Positions 26,636-34,527 of a stretch of DNA of 64,000 nucleotides are shown piece after piece (the first letter of the stretch is position 1; every line of letters begins with the position of its first letter). This DNA is from Pseudomonas lurida (GTDB lineage: Bacteria; Pseudomonadota; Gammaproteobacteria; Pseudomonadales; Pseudomonadaceae), in contig NZ_PDJB01000001.1 of the NCBI RefSeq assembly GCF_002563895.1, forward strand, positions 4,509,501-4,573,500, in the 5' to 3' direction. The notes beneath the pieces were generated by a model, which did not search any database, was not told the DNA's origin, and worked only from the letters and a program-made list of their open reading frames with translations. The position numbers were made by a program, and so were the translations under genes.

Positions 26636-28201
26636 TTAACCGCGCCCAGCCTTGAGGATTTCGTAATCACGTAGTTTATTGGCGATGGTGGTGTGGGATA
26701 CCCCCAGTCGCTTGCCCAATTGCCGGCTACTGGAATGCTCGGCGTACAAGCTTTCCAGGACCGCCTTCTCGAACCGCCCGACGATTTCGTCCAGGCCGCC
26801 TTCCAGGGAAAAATCGCCAAGGGGCTGGCGCACGCCGTAGTCCGGCAGGCGGATATGCTCAGCCTTGACCGTCCCGCCATCGCACAACGACACCGCCTGG
26901 AACAGCACGTTTTCCAACTGCCGCACGTTGCCTGGCCAGTGGTAATGACTCAGGCGATCCATCGCGGCGGGGGCCAGCTTGGGCAGCGGGCAGCCTATCT
27001 GGCGGCTGGCCTGGTCGAGAAAGTGCTCAACCAACGGCGCCAGGCCGTCAAGGCATTCGCGCAGCGGCGGAATATGCAGGGACAGCACGTTGAGGCGGTG
27101 GTAGAGGTCTTGGCGGAATTCGCCGCGGGCGCACAGCTCGGACAAGTCCACCTGCGTGGCGCAAATCACTCGCACATCCAGGTACACCTCTTCATCACTG
27201 CCCACGCGACGGAAGCAGCCGTCCTGCAAAAAGCGCAGCAGTTTCGCCTGCAAGCGCGCACTCATCTCCCCCACACCATCGAGGAACAACGTACCGCCGG
27301 CCGTCAGCTCAAGCAGCCCCAGCTTGCCTTCGGCCCGCGCACCTTCGAAGGCGCCGGGCCCGTAGCCGAACAGTTCAGTCTCGGCCATCGACTCGGGCAA
27401 GCCGGCGCAGTTAAGGGCCATCAACGGCGACTGCCCACGCGGGCTGGCCAAGTGACAAGCGCGGGCCAGCAGTTCCTTGCCGGTGCCCGTTTCGCCTTCT
27501 ATTAATAGAGGCGCATCCAACGGCGCCATGCGGCGAGCTTCGCGCACCACGGCAGCCATGACTTTGGAGCTCTGGAAAATGCTGTCAAAGCCGCGCAGCT
27601 CCTGCTTGCGCACATTGTAGATGCGCTCACCGACACGGTCCGCACGGTGCAGGGTCAGTACCGCACCGGCCATGGCCTCACTGTCATCATGTTCGGACGA
27701 TTGCAGCGGCGCGATGTCCGCCAGGAACACGTCACCCTTGACCTTGACCCGCAGGCCATTGATTCGCGATTTACTCGCGCGCACCAGTTCCGGCAAATCG
27801 AAGTCCTCGGCATAGCGCGACAACGGGATACCCGGCACCTCATCCACCCGCACCCCGAGCAACTGCGCCGCTGCACGATTAGCGGCGACGATGGAGCCGC
27901 CCATGTCAATCGACAGCACCGGAAACTCCAAGGCGCCGAGCAGCGCATTGAGCTCCATATGCCGCCGCTCGCTGGGCATCAGCCCTACCCTTTTTACCCC
28001 GAACACCCCGGCAATCGCCTCGAACTGCGGCCGCAGCGCCTGGAACTGCATGTTCACCAGGTTGGGGCAATACAGGTAAATGGCGTTGCCATGCTCACCG
28101 CCCACTTCGCCCTTGGCGACGTTGACGCCGTACTCCACCAGCAGGTTGAGAATGTCCCGCAGGATGCCGATGCGGTTCTGGCAGTGCACTTTGATACGCA
28201 T
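26636..28201 (-). CDS. phhR: Aromatic amino acid regulator PhhR (TyrR family)
   Basis: A 521-residue regulator: N-terminal ACT domain (about 1-75; IGILRDILNLLVEYGVNV), PAS (about 80-190), AAA+ domain with Walker A GETGTGKE at 236-243, and a C-terminal TyrR-type HTH (SRQLGKRLGVSHTTIANKLRDYE). The sigma54-contact loop reads GAFEGA (283-288) instead of GAFTGA, fitting a TyrR-like activator that works with sigma70 RNA polymerase. It senses phenylalanine and tyrosine and activates phh genes. It is divergent from phhA across 257 bases carrying a candidate binding site. Confidence 0.96.
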   Translation of the reverse strand: MRIKVHCQNRIGILRDILNLLVEYGVNVAKGEVGGEHGNAIYLYCPNLVNMQFQALRPQFEAIAGVFGVKRVGLMPSERRHMELNALLGALEFPVLSIDMGGSIVAANRAAAQLLGVRVDEVPGIPLSRYAEDFDLPELVRASKSRINGLRVKVKGDVFLADIAPLQSSEHDDSEAMAGAVLTLHRADRVGERIYNVRKQELRGFDSIFQSSKVMAAVVREARRMAPLDAPLLIEGETGTGKELLARACHLASPRGQSPLMALNCAGLPESMAETELFGYGPGAFEGARAEGKLGLLELTAGGTLFLDGVGEMSARLQAKLLRFLQDGCFRRVGSDEEVYLDVRVICATQVDLSELCARGEFRQDLYHRLNVLSLHIPPLRECLDGLAPLVEHFLDQASRQIGCPLPKLAPAAMDRLSHYHWPGNVRQLENVLFQAVSLCDGGTVKAEHIRLPDYGVRQPLGDFSLEGGLDEIVGRFEKAVLESLYAEHSSSRQLGKRLGVSHTTIANKLRDYEILKAGRG

Positions 28202-28321
28202 GAGAAGGCTCTAAAAATGGGTGGGCGCCGCGTCTTTTTGTCGCTGCTCGCAGATAGTCGTCAAGATTATGTGACAGCCCAGACGGTTTTCCCAGCCCAT
28301 TGCGGCGACCGCGTGCGCAAG

Positions 28322-28339
28322 CGTAACGAATACTTTACG
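28322..28339. promoter_or_regulatory. Candidate PhhR binding box
   Basis: CGTAAC-N6-TTTACG resembles the TGTAAA-N6-TTTACA palindrome described for TyrR/PhhR. It lies 120-137 bases before the phhA start. A second TTTACG half-site overlaps with GGTAAC further right. Confidence 0.5.
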
Positions 28340-28458
28340 AAAAACGGTAACTTTTCCTACAGGAAAGCGCTTTAAACAGATGGAATCGGGCCGCGCACGG
28401 GTTATCAATAGGCTCATCGCAGGACATAACAAGAACGAATGCCTAGCAGGAGAGCCGT

Positions 28459-29250
28459 ATGAAGCAGACGCAGTACGTGGCCCGCGAGCCCGACGCGCAA
28501 GGTTTTATCCACTACCCGCCGGAAGAACACGCGGTGTGGAACACCCTGATCACTCGCCAATTGAAAGTGATCGAGGGTCGCGCCTGCCAGGAATACCTGG
28601 ACGGCATCGACAAGCTCGGCCTGCCCATGGACCGTATTCCGCAACTGGGCGAAATCAACGAAGTGCTTGCCGAGACGACTGGCTGGCAAGTCGCACGCGT
28701 GCCGGCGCTGATCCCCTTCCAGACCTTCTTCGAATTGCTCGCCAACAAACAGTTTCCGGTGGCGACGTTTATCCGTACCCGCGAAGAACTGGACTACCTG
28801 CAAGAGCCGGATATCTTCCACGAGATCTTCGGCCACTGCCCGCTGCTGACCAACCCCTGGTTCGCCGAATTCACCCACACCTACGGCAAGCTCGGCCTGG
28901 CGGCGACCAAAGAGCAACGGGTGTACCTGGCGCGCCTGTACTGGATGACCATCGAATTCGGCCTGGTGGACACGCCCGAAGGCCGGCGCATCTACGGTGG
29001 CGGCATTCTGTCGTCACCCAAGGAGACGGTGTACAGCCTGTCGTCCGAGCCTGAGCATCAGCTGTTCGACCCGCTGGAGGCGATGCGCACGCCCTATCGC
29101 ATCGACATCCTGCAACCTGTGTACTTCGTGCTGCCCAACCTCAAGCGTCTGTTCGAAGTGGCGCAGGAAGACATCATGGGCATGGTCGAGCGCGGCATGC
29201 AGTTGGGTCTGCATGCCCCGAAATTTCCGCCAAAGCCCAAGGCTGCTTGA
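28459..29250 (+). CDS. phhA: Phenylalanine-4-hydroxylase
   Basis: A 263-residue single-domain, non-haem-iron, tetrahydrobiopterin-dependent enzyme turning phenylalanine into tyrosine. The iron ligands are H121 and H126 (HEIFGHCPLL) and E166 (WMTIEFGLV); the pterin/substrate regions PALIPFQTFFE and the conserved PDIFHE block are intact. It lacks the regulatory ACT domain of animal enzymes, as usual for bacteria. AGGAGAG precedes the ATG. First gene of phhABC. Confidence 0.98.
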   Translation: MKQTQYVAREPDAQGFIHYPPEEHAVWNTLITRQLKVIEGRACQEYLDGIDKLGLPMDRIPQLGEINEVLAETTGWQVARVPALIPFQTFFELLANKQFPVATFIRTREELDYLQEPDIFHEIFGHCPLLTNPWFAEFTHTYGKLGLAATKEQRVYLARLYWMTIEFGLVDTPEGRRIYGGGILSSPKETVYSLSSEPEHQLFDPLEAMRTPYRIDILQPVYFVLPNLKRLFEVAQEDIMGMVERGMQLGLHAPKFPPKPKAA

Positions 29251-29347
29251 ACCTTGCATATTGAGGCCAGGTGAGTCTGTTCCCTGGCCCCGCGTTGCTT
29301 TAGGGTGACGCTACTGACCTTCACACATTCGAATTCAGGACACCCCC

Positions 29348-29704
29348 ATGACCACCTTGAACCAAGCCCATTGCGAAGCCTGCCGTGCCGATGCCCCGCA
29401 AGTCAGCGATGAAGAATTGCCGGTACTGCTCAAGCAGATCCCTGACTGGAACATCGAAGTCCGCGACGGCGTGATGCAGCTGGAAAAGGTTTTCCTGTTC
29501 AAGAACTTCAAATTCGCGCTGGCGTTCACCAACGCCATGGGCGAGATTTCCGAAGCCGAAGGCCATCACCCAGGCCTGCTCACCGAGTGGGGCAAAGTCA
29601 CCGTGACCTGGTGGAGCCACTCCATCAAGGGCCTGCACCGCAACGACTTCATCATGGCCGCACGCACCGACGAAGTGGCCAAGGACGCCGAGGGCCGCAA
29701 GTAA
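29348..29704 (+). CDS. phhB: Pterin-4a-carbinolamine dehydratase
   Basis: A 118-residue DCoH/PCD enzyme that recycles the pterin product of PhhA. The active-site histidines are in [10 protein letters not shown] (H73, H74) and WWSHSIKGL (H91). AGGACA lies before the ATG. Its stop codon shares one base with the start of phhC (TAATG), so translation is coupled. Confidence 0.98.
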   Translation: MTTLNQAHCEACRADAPQVSDEELPVLLKQIPDWNIEVRDGVMQLEKVFLFKNFKFALAFTNAMGEISEAEGHHPGLLTEWGKVTVTWWSHSIKGLHRNDFIMAARTDEVAKDAEGRK

Positions 29705-30897
29705 TGCATTTCGATGCCATTGGCCGCGTGCCCGGCGACCCTATCCTGGGGTTGATGGACCTGTATGCCCAGGACACCCACCCGAACAAGTTCGACCTGG
29801 GCGTTGGTGTCTATAAGGATGATCAGGGGCTGACGCCGATCCCACACTCAGTGAAACTGGCTGAACAACGCCTGGTGGACACCCAGGCCACCAAGACCTA
29901 CATCGGTGGCCACGGCAACGCCGCATTCGGCAAGTTGATCAGTGAGCTGGTACTCGGCGCGGACTCCGCACTGATCCGTGAGCACCGTGCCGGCGCCACC
30001 CAGACCCCAGGCGGCACCGGCGCCCTGCGCCTCAGCGCTGATTTCATCGCGCACAACCTGCCGGGCCGTGGCGTCTGGTTGAGCAACCCAACCTGGCCGA
30101 TCCACGAAACCATCTTCGCCAAGGCCGGGATCCCGGTCAGCCATTACCCGTATGTGGGCGCCGACAATCGCCTGGCCGTGGCGGCGATGCTCGCCACCCT
30201 GTCCACTGTGCCCAAGGGCGATGTCGTGCTGTTGCACGCCTGCTGCCATAACCCGACCGGTTTCGACCTGTCGCAGGATGACTGGCGCCAAGTGCTGCAG
30301 ATCGTGCGCGAACGCCAGCTATTGCCGCTGATCGACTTCGCCTACCAGGGCTTTGGCGATGGCCTGGAGCAGGACGCCTGGGCGGTGCGGCTGTTTGCGG
30401 CCGAGCTGCCGGAAGTGCTGGTCACCAGCTCCTGCTCGAAGAACTTCGGCCTGTACAGCGACCGCGTCGGCGCATTGATCGTGTGCGCGGAGGATGCCGA
30501 GAAGCTGACGGACGTGCGCAGCCAGCTGGCAAATACTGCGCGCAACCTGTGGTCGACACCCCCGGATCATGGTGCCGCGGTGGTGGCGACCATCCTGGGT
30601 GACGCCGAGCTGAAAAAGCGCTGGAGCGACGAGGTCGAAGCCATGCGTTCGCGCATCGCACACCTGCGTTCCGGGCTGGTAGAGGCATTGGCGCCCCACG
30701 GCCTGTCGGAGCGGTTTGCGCACATCGGCGCGCAGCGCGGGATGTTTTCCTATACCGGCTTGAGTGCCGAGCAGGTGAAACAGCTGCGGGAAAAACACAG
30801 CGTGTACATGGTGAGTTCGGGACGGGCTAACGTCGCGGGGATTGATGCGACGCGCCTGGCGCTGCTCGCCGAAGCCATCGCGGACGTCTCCAACTGA
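29704..30897 (+). CDS. phhC: Aromatic amino acid aminotransferase
   Basis: A 397-residue class I PLP aminotransferase acting on tyrosine and phenylalanine in the catabolic direction. PLP lysine K246 is in SCSKNFGLYSDRVG; the cofactor/substrate signature SNPTWPIHETIF and the NPTGFD motif are present. The frame extends 39 codons upstream, but [20 protein letters not shown] at 29704 is the family N-terminus and overlaps the phhB stop. No hpd or hmg genes follow in the window; the next feature is a REP doublet. Confidence 0.95.
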   Translation: MHFDAIGRVPGDPILGLMDLYAQDTHPNKFDLGVGVYKDDQGLTPIPHSVKLAEQRLVDTQATKTYIGGHGNAAFGKLISELVLGADSALIREHRAGATQTPGGTGALRLSADFIAHNLPGRGVWLSNPTWPIHETIFAKAGIPVSHYPYVGADNRLAVAAMLATLSTVPKGDVVLLHACCHNPTGFDLSQDDWRQVLQIVRERQLLPLIDFAYQGFGDGLEQDAWAVRLFAAELPEVLVTSSCSKNFGLYSDRVGALIVCAEDAEKLTDVRSQLANTARNLWSTPPDHGAAVVATILGDAELKKRWSDEVEAMRSRIAHLRSGLVEALAPHGLSERFAHIGAQRGMFSYTGLSAEQVKQLREKHSVYMVSSGRANVAGIDATRLALLAEAIADVSN

Positions 30898-30913
30898 CGG
30901 AACCGAATCAACA

Positions 30914-31006
30914 CGGTGGCAGCGGGCTTGCTCGCGAATGCGGTGTATCAGTCAATGCATCAGGTGACTGACACTCTGGATTCGCGAGCAAGCCCGCCGC
31001 CACATT
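30914..31006. repeat. REP doublet (REPIN) after phhC
   Basis: Inverted pair of GCGGGCTTGCTCGCGAAT-type REPs (30916-30939 and 30980-31003) with an inner TCAGTCA/TGACTGA arm. This is a different REP sequence class from the doublets at 26.5 and 36.7 kb. It lies between two convergent genes. Confidence 0.85.
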
Positions 31007-31024
31007 TGGATCGAGCACACCCTT

Positions 31025-31834
31025 TTAACCGGCGACCATCTCAGCCTTGAGCAGCGCTTCCTTGGCCTGCGCATCCGCCAACCGATACAACTCGATGCTC
31101 CCATCCCAGTGCTCGATCAATGCGGTGCACGACTCCACCCAATCCCCACAATTGAGGTAATCCACCTCGCCCACCTTGCGGATCTCCGCATGGTGGATAT
31201 GCCCGCAGACCACACCATGCAACTCGCGCTTGGTCACTTCGTGGGCGATGGCCTCTTCAAAATCACTGATGAAGTTCACCGCCGTCTTGACCTTGTGCTT
31301 GAGGTACGCCGACAGCGACCAATAGCCATAGCCATAGCGCGCTCGCCAGTGGTTCAGCCAGCGGTTCAACGTGAGGGTAAATTCGTAGGCCGAGTCACCG
31401 AGGAAAGCGAGCCAGCGGTGATAGCGGGTGATCACATCGAACTGATCACCGTGGATCACCAGCAGGTGCCGGCCATCGGCAGTCACGTGCACGGCTTCGT
31501 CCACCAATTGGATATTGCCCAGGATCAGCTTGGAATAGCGACGCAGGAATTCGTCGTGGTTGCCGGTGACGTAGATCACCTCGGTGCCGCGCTTGGCCAT
31601 GGTCAGCAGGCGACGGATCACGTTGGTGTGGGCCTGGGGCCAATACATGCCGCCACGCAGCTTCCAACCATCGATGATGTCACCCACCAGGTAGACCTTA
31701 TCGGCGTGGTAGCCCTTGAGGAACTGCGACAGATGTTCGGCCTGGCAATCCCGGGTGCCCAGGTGCACATCGGAAATCCACAGGGTACGCACCCGTTGCT
31801 TGCGGCTGGGCTTGGTGAATTCGGCACTGGTCAT
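31025..31834 (-). CDS. LpxH-like UDP-2,3-diacylglucosamine diphosphatase family protein
   Basis: A 269-residue calcineurin-type metallophosphoesterase. Metal-ligand motifs are in order: SDVHLG (D22, H24), VGDIIDGW (D52), GNHDEF (N92-D94), an HGDQFD block, and CGHIHHAEI near the C-terminus. It matches the UDP-2,3-diacylglucosamine diphosphatase (LpxH/LpxH2) family. Pseudomonads usually carry a separate canonical LpxH, so this may be the longer paralogue with a different substrate. The frame is open 51 codons upstream; MTSAEFTKPSRKQ at 31834 is taken as the start. It is divergent from the AraC gene. Confidence 0.8.
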   Translation of the reverse strand: MTSAEFTKPSRKQRVRTLWISDVHLGTRDCQAEHLSQFLKGYHADKVYLVGDIIDGWKLRGGMYWPQAHTNVIRRLLTMAKRGTEVIYVTGNHDEFLRRYSKLILGNIQLVDEAVHVTADGRHLLVIHGDQFDVITRYHRWLAFLGDSAYEFTLTLNRWLNHWRARYGYGYWSLSAYLKHKVKTAVNFISDFEEAIAHEVTKRELHGVVCGHIHHAEIRKVGEVDYLNCGDWVESCTALIEHWDGSIELYRLADAQAKEALLKAEMVAG

Positions 31835-31970
31835 GGGCGTCCCTCGACGGTGTTTTCGCGAGCTTGCGCCAGCGCGATTAATAGCCCATGACAGATGTGC
31901 GTCAGTCTGATGACAGCGCTCGCCGACCGCGAAGCGTTGTAGACTGACGCCAGCCACCCAGGAGACCGCG

Positions 31971-32720
31971 ATGAGCCCCACTCTCACGCTACGCCACTAC
32001 GTCGAAGCGCCCCTCGCCCACAGCCATGACCATGCGCAGTTGGTGTTCGGCCTGTCCGGGCATTTGGACCTGGAAGTCGATGGGCGTGGCAGCCAAGTGC
32101 GCGAAAGCAGCGTGATGGTGCTGCCCTTCCGCGCGCATCATGCGTGCGGCAGTCGCGATGGCAGCCGCTGCCTGGTGCTGGATGTGCCCACCGAACATTG
32201 GGTGCTGCAATCCTTGGGCGAGCATGCCGATGCCAGTCGCCGCCTGCTCGACCAACCCGCGCGGCTGGCCCTGGACCCGCGGCAAAACCAATTGGTGCAA
32301 TGGCTGGCGCAGAGCCCGGTGGATGACCCGCTGATCGTGCAGCAAGGCGCGGTGCTATTGCTGGCCAGCCTCAATCATCCGCAAGCCCAACCACTGCCGG
32401 GACGGCGCCTGCCGTATGCGGCGTTCAATGCGCACATCGAGCGCCACGTTGCACACCCGTTGCAAGTGGCAGACCTGGCACGCATCGCCGACCTGTCGGT
32501 GGCACGCCTGCATGCACGGTTCATGGCGGAACGCGGGCAAACGCCCATGGACTATATCCGCAGTCGCCGCCTGCAAATGGCCCTGGACCTGCTGCGCAAG
32601 ACGCCGCTGCCCATTGGTGAGATCGCTGACCGCGTCGGCTATACCTCGCAAAGTGCATTTGCCGCCGCGATGCTGCGTGAATTTGGCGCCTCCCCGGGCG
32701 CATTGCGACGCAACGCGTAG
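31971..32720 (+). CDS. AraC-family transcriptional regulator
   Basis: A 249-residue protein with an N-terminal cupin ligand domain (HSHDHAQLVFGLSGHLDLEVDG, about 1-100) and a C-terminal pair of HTH motifs (about 150-245; LQVADLARIADLSVARLHARF and IGEIADRVGYTSQSAFAAAM). AGGAGA precedes the ATG. The ligand is unknown. The downstream DMT transporter on the same strand, 99 bases away, is the most likely target; such AraC-exporter pairs are common, but this is inference. Confidence 0.85.
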   Translation: MSPTLTLRHYVEAPLAHSHDHAQLVFGLSGHLDLEVDGRGSQVRESSVMVLPFRAHHACGSRDGSRCLVLDVPTEHWVLQSLGEHADASRRLLDQPARLALDPRQNQLVQWLAQSPVDDPLIVQQGAVLLLASLNHPQAQPLPGRRLPYAAFNAHIERHVAHPLQVADLARIADLSVARLHARFMAERGQTPMDYIRSRRLQMALDLLRKTPLPIGEIADRVGYTSQSAFAAAMLREFGASPGALRRNA

Positions 32721-32819
32721 GAAGAGTCTTGCGATAAAAATCGCGAGCCGGACGACAGACGCCTGCACAAGTGACCCACTAGACTGCGCTTCTGCCACCC
32801 GCTTGATTCAAGGACCGCA

Positions 32820-33704
32820 ATGACTCCCCGCTCAGCCCTCGGCGCCCTGCATATCGGCGCACTGATGTTTGGCCTTACCGGCGTATTCGGCAAACTGGCG
32901 GCGGCCTCGCCGGCCATCATCGTGTTTGGTCGCGCCGTGTTTGCCGTGCTGGCCCTGGCGATCTTTGCCCGGTTTGCCAGCAACACCGCCTGGAAAACGC
33001 TGGAACTGCGCGACTGGCGCCGGCTGCTGGTCAGCGGCGTATTGCTAGCGGCGCATTGGGTGACCTTCTTTATGGCGGTAAAAGTCGCCGGCGTGGCCGT
33101 TGCAACCCTGGGCTTTACCGCGTTCCCAGCCTTTACCGTGATCCTCGAAGGGTTGATCTTCCGCGAGCGCATCCGCGCCAACGAAGTGGTGCTGGTGGTG
33201 CTGGTCAGCGTCGGCCTGGTGCTGGTGACCCCCGACTTCAACCTCGCCAGTGAAGCCACCGGCGGGTTGCTCTGGGGGATCGCCTCGGGGCTGCTGTTTT
33301 CCCTGTTGTCACTGAACAACCGCGCCAGCTCCGGACGCATCCCGGCGGTGCAGGCGGCGCTGTGCCAGAACGTGGTGGTTGCGCTGTGCCTGTCGCCCGT
33401 GGCGGCACCGGGGCTCTCCGAGGTGCGGGCGCTCGACTGGCTGTGGATCGGCTTGCTCGGGGTGTTCTGCACGGGCCTGGCCCATAGCCTGTTTGTCGCC
33501 AGCCTCGCAGTGATCAAGGCGCGCACCGCCTCGGTGGTGTTCGCCATGGAGCCGGTCTACGGCATCACTGCGGCCTGGCTGCTGTTTGCCGAAACCCCAA
33601 CATTGCGCATGCTTCTGGGCGGCGTGCTGATCATCATCGCCATTGTGCTGTCCGGCTTGATGGGCGGCGCCAGCCAGGCCAAACAGCCCGTGGCAGCGGC
33701 TTGA
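32820..33704 (+). CDS. EamA/DMT-family transporter
   Basis: A 294-residue inner-membrane protein with about ten hydrophobic segments arranged as two EamA repeats. Motifs typical of RhaT/EamA exporters are visible: a GLTGVFGKLAAASP start, EGLIFRERIRANEV in the first repeat and MEPVYGITAAWLLFAETP in the second. These proteins usually export amino acids or metabolites; the substrate is not predictable. AAGGA lies before the ATG. Confidence 0.88.
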   Translation: MTPRSALGALHIGALMFGLTGVFGKLAAASPAIIVFGRAVFAVLALAIFARFASNTAWKTLELRDWRRLLVSGVLLAAHWVTFFMAVKVAGVAVATLGFTAFPAFTVILEGLIFRERIRANEVVLVVLVSVGLVLVTPDFNLASEATGGLLWGIASGLLFSLLSLNNRASSGRIPAVQAALCQNVVVALCLSPVAAPGLSEVRALDWLWIGLLGVFCTGLAHSLFVASLAVIKARTASVVFAMEPVYGITAAWLLFAETPTLRMLLGGVLIIIAIVLSGLMGGASQAKQPVAAA

Positions 33705-33836
33705 TCTACACTTTGAACATCCGCAACAGTTTGTCGTCGTTCACCGGATAATCGACAGCTCGACGACAGCCTGGGTGTTCTCCGAAGTTGCTGCACGCGA
33801 GTGGTCAAAACCTCAACGCGATGCGGGAGCTTTACC

Positions 33837-34118
33837 ATGGAAATGTTCATCAGTTTGTTGGTGCAGATCATCAGCGGCGCCGTCGGCGGCAACCTCGCCG
33901 GAATGACCAAGCAGAGTCTTGGGACGGGGCTTAATACAGTGATAGGAGGTGTCGGCGGGTTGGTGCTGGGCCAGGTCGTCGCGGCGCTCACGGGCACCTC
34001 CGGTGGCGAAGCGCTGGATGTGGCGGCAGTCGGCAGCAATATTGTCGGCGGTGGCGTCGGCGGGCTGGTGCTGACTTGGCTGATTGGCTTCATCAAGCAA
34101 AAGATGGCCACCAAATAA
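33837..34118 (+). CDS. Glycine-zipper small membrane protein, function unknown
   Basis: A 93-residue, very hydrophobic protein beginning MEMFISLLVQIISGAVGGNL. It has three glycine-rich membrane stretches (about 8-25, 37-57 and 68-88). The last two share GGVGGLVL, and the DNA carries a 21-base repeat with 2 mismatches (33948-33968 and 34053-34073), a sign of internal duplication. GxxxG-like packing suggests it oligomerises in a membrane. GGGAG precedes the ATG; a frame-compatible ATG 12 codons earlier lacks a ribosome site. I do not recognise a named family. Confidence 0.7.
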   Translation: MEMFISLLVQIISGAVGGNLAGMTKQSLGTGLNTVIGGVGGLVLGQVVAALTGTSGGEALDVAAVGSNIVGGGVGGLVLTWLIGFIKQKMATK

Positions 34119-34159
34119 TCCCCCCCAGCACGGTCACCGCCGGCTTACGACGGTGACTG

Positions 34160-34447
34160 TCACTGCGTACGGTCGTTGTGCCCCAGGTCACGCTGCGGGT
34201 CGATCTGGTCGCGCACGCGCTGCTTGAGCACCTTGGCTTCGGGAAAGCCACCCTCGGCCTTGCGTTCCCAAATCTGCACGCCATCGCAGGTGATGCGGAA
34301 TGCGCCACCGGTAGCCGGTGCCAGCGACACCTTGCCCAGGTCATCGGCAAACGTACTCAACAATTCCTGCGCCAACCACGCCGCGCGCAGTAGCCACTGA
34401 CACTGTGTGCAATAGGTGATAACGATCTCGGGTTTGATCGAAGACAT
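34160..34447 (-). CDS. SelT/SelW/SelH (Rdx) family thioredoxin-like protein
   Basis: A 95-residue protein with an N-terminal redox motif CTQCQW (C13, C16 with Cys in both positions), a small beta-alpha-beta core and GGAFRITCDGVQIWERKAEGGFPEAKVLKQRVRD, the defining Rdx C-terminal half. Bacterial members use CxxC in place of the CxxU of animal selenoprotein W; the physiological partner is unknown. It is convergent with the small membrane protein gene and divergent from plpD. Confidence 0.88.
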   Translation of the reverse strand: MSSIKPEIVITYCTQCQWLLRAAWLAQELLSTFADDLGKVSLAPATGGAFRITCDGVQIWERKAEGGFPEAKVLKQRVRDQIDPQRDLGHNDRTQ

Positions 34448-34527
34448 GACTTGGAGGCTCCTGGCGTAACGGACTCAGCGGATCGAGTGGCTATAATACC
34501 GGCCTTTATCGCCCAGCCTCGAGATTC

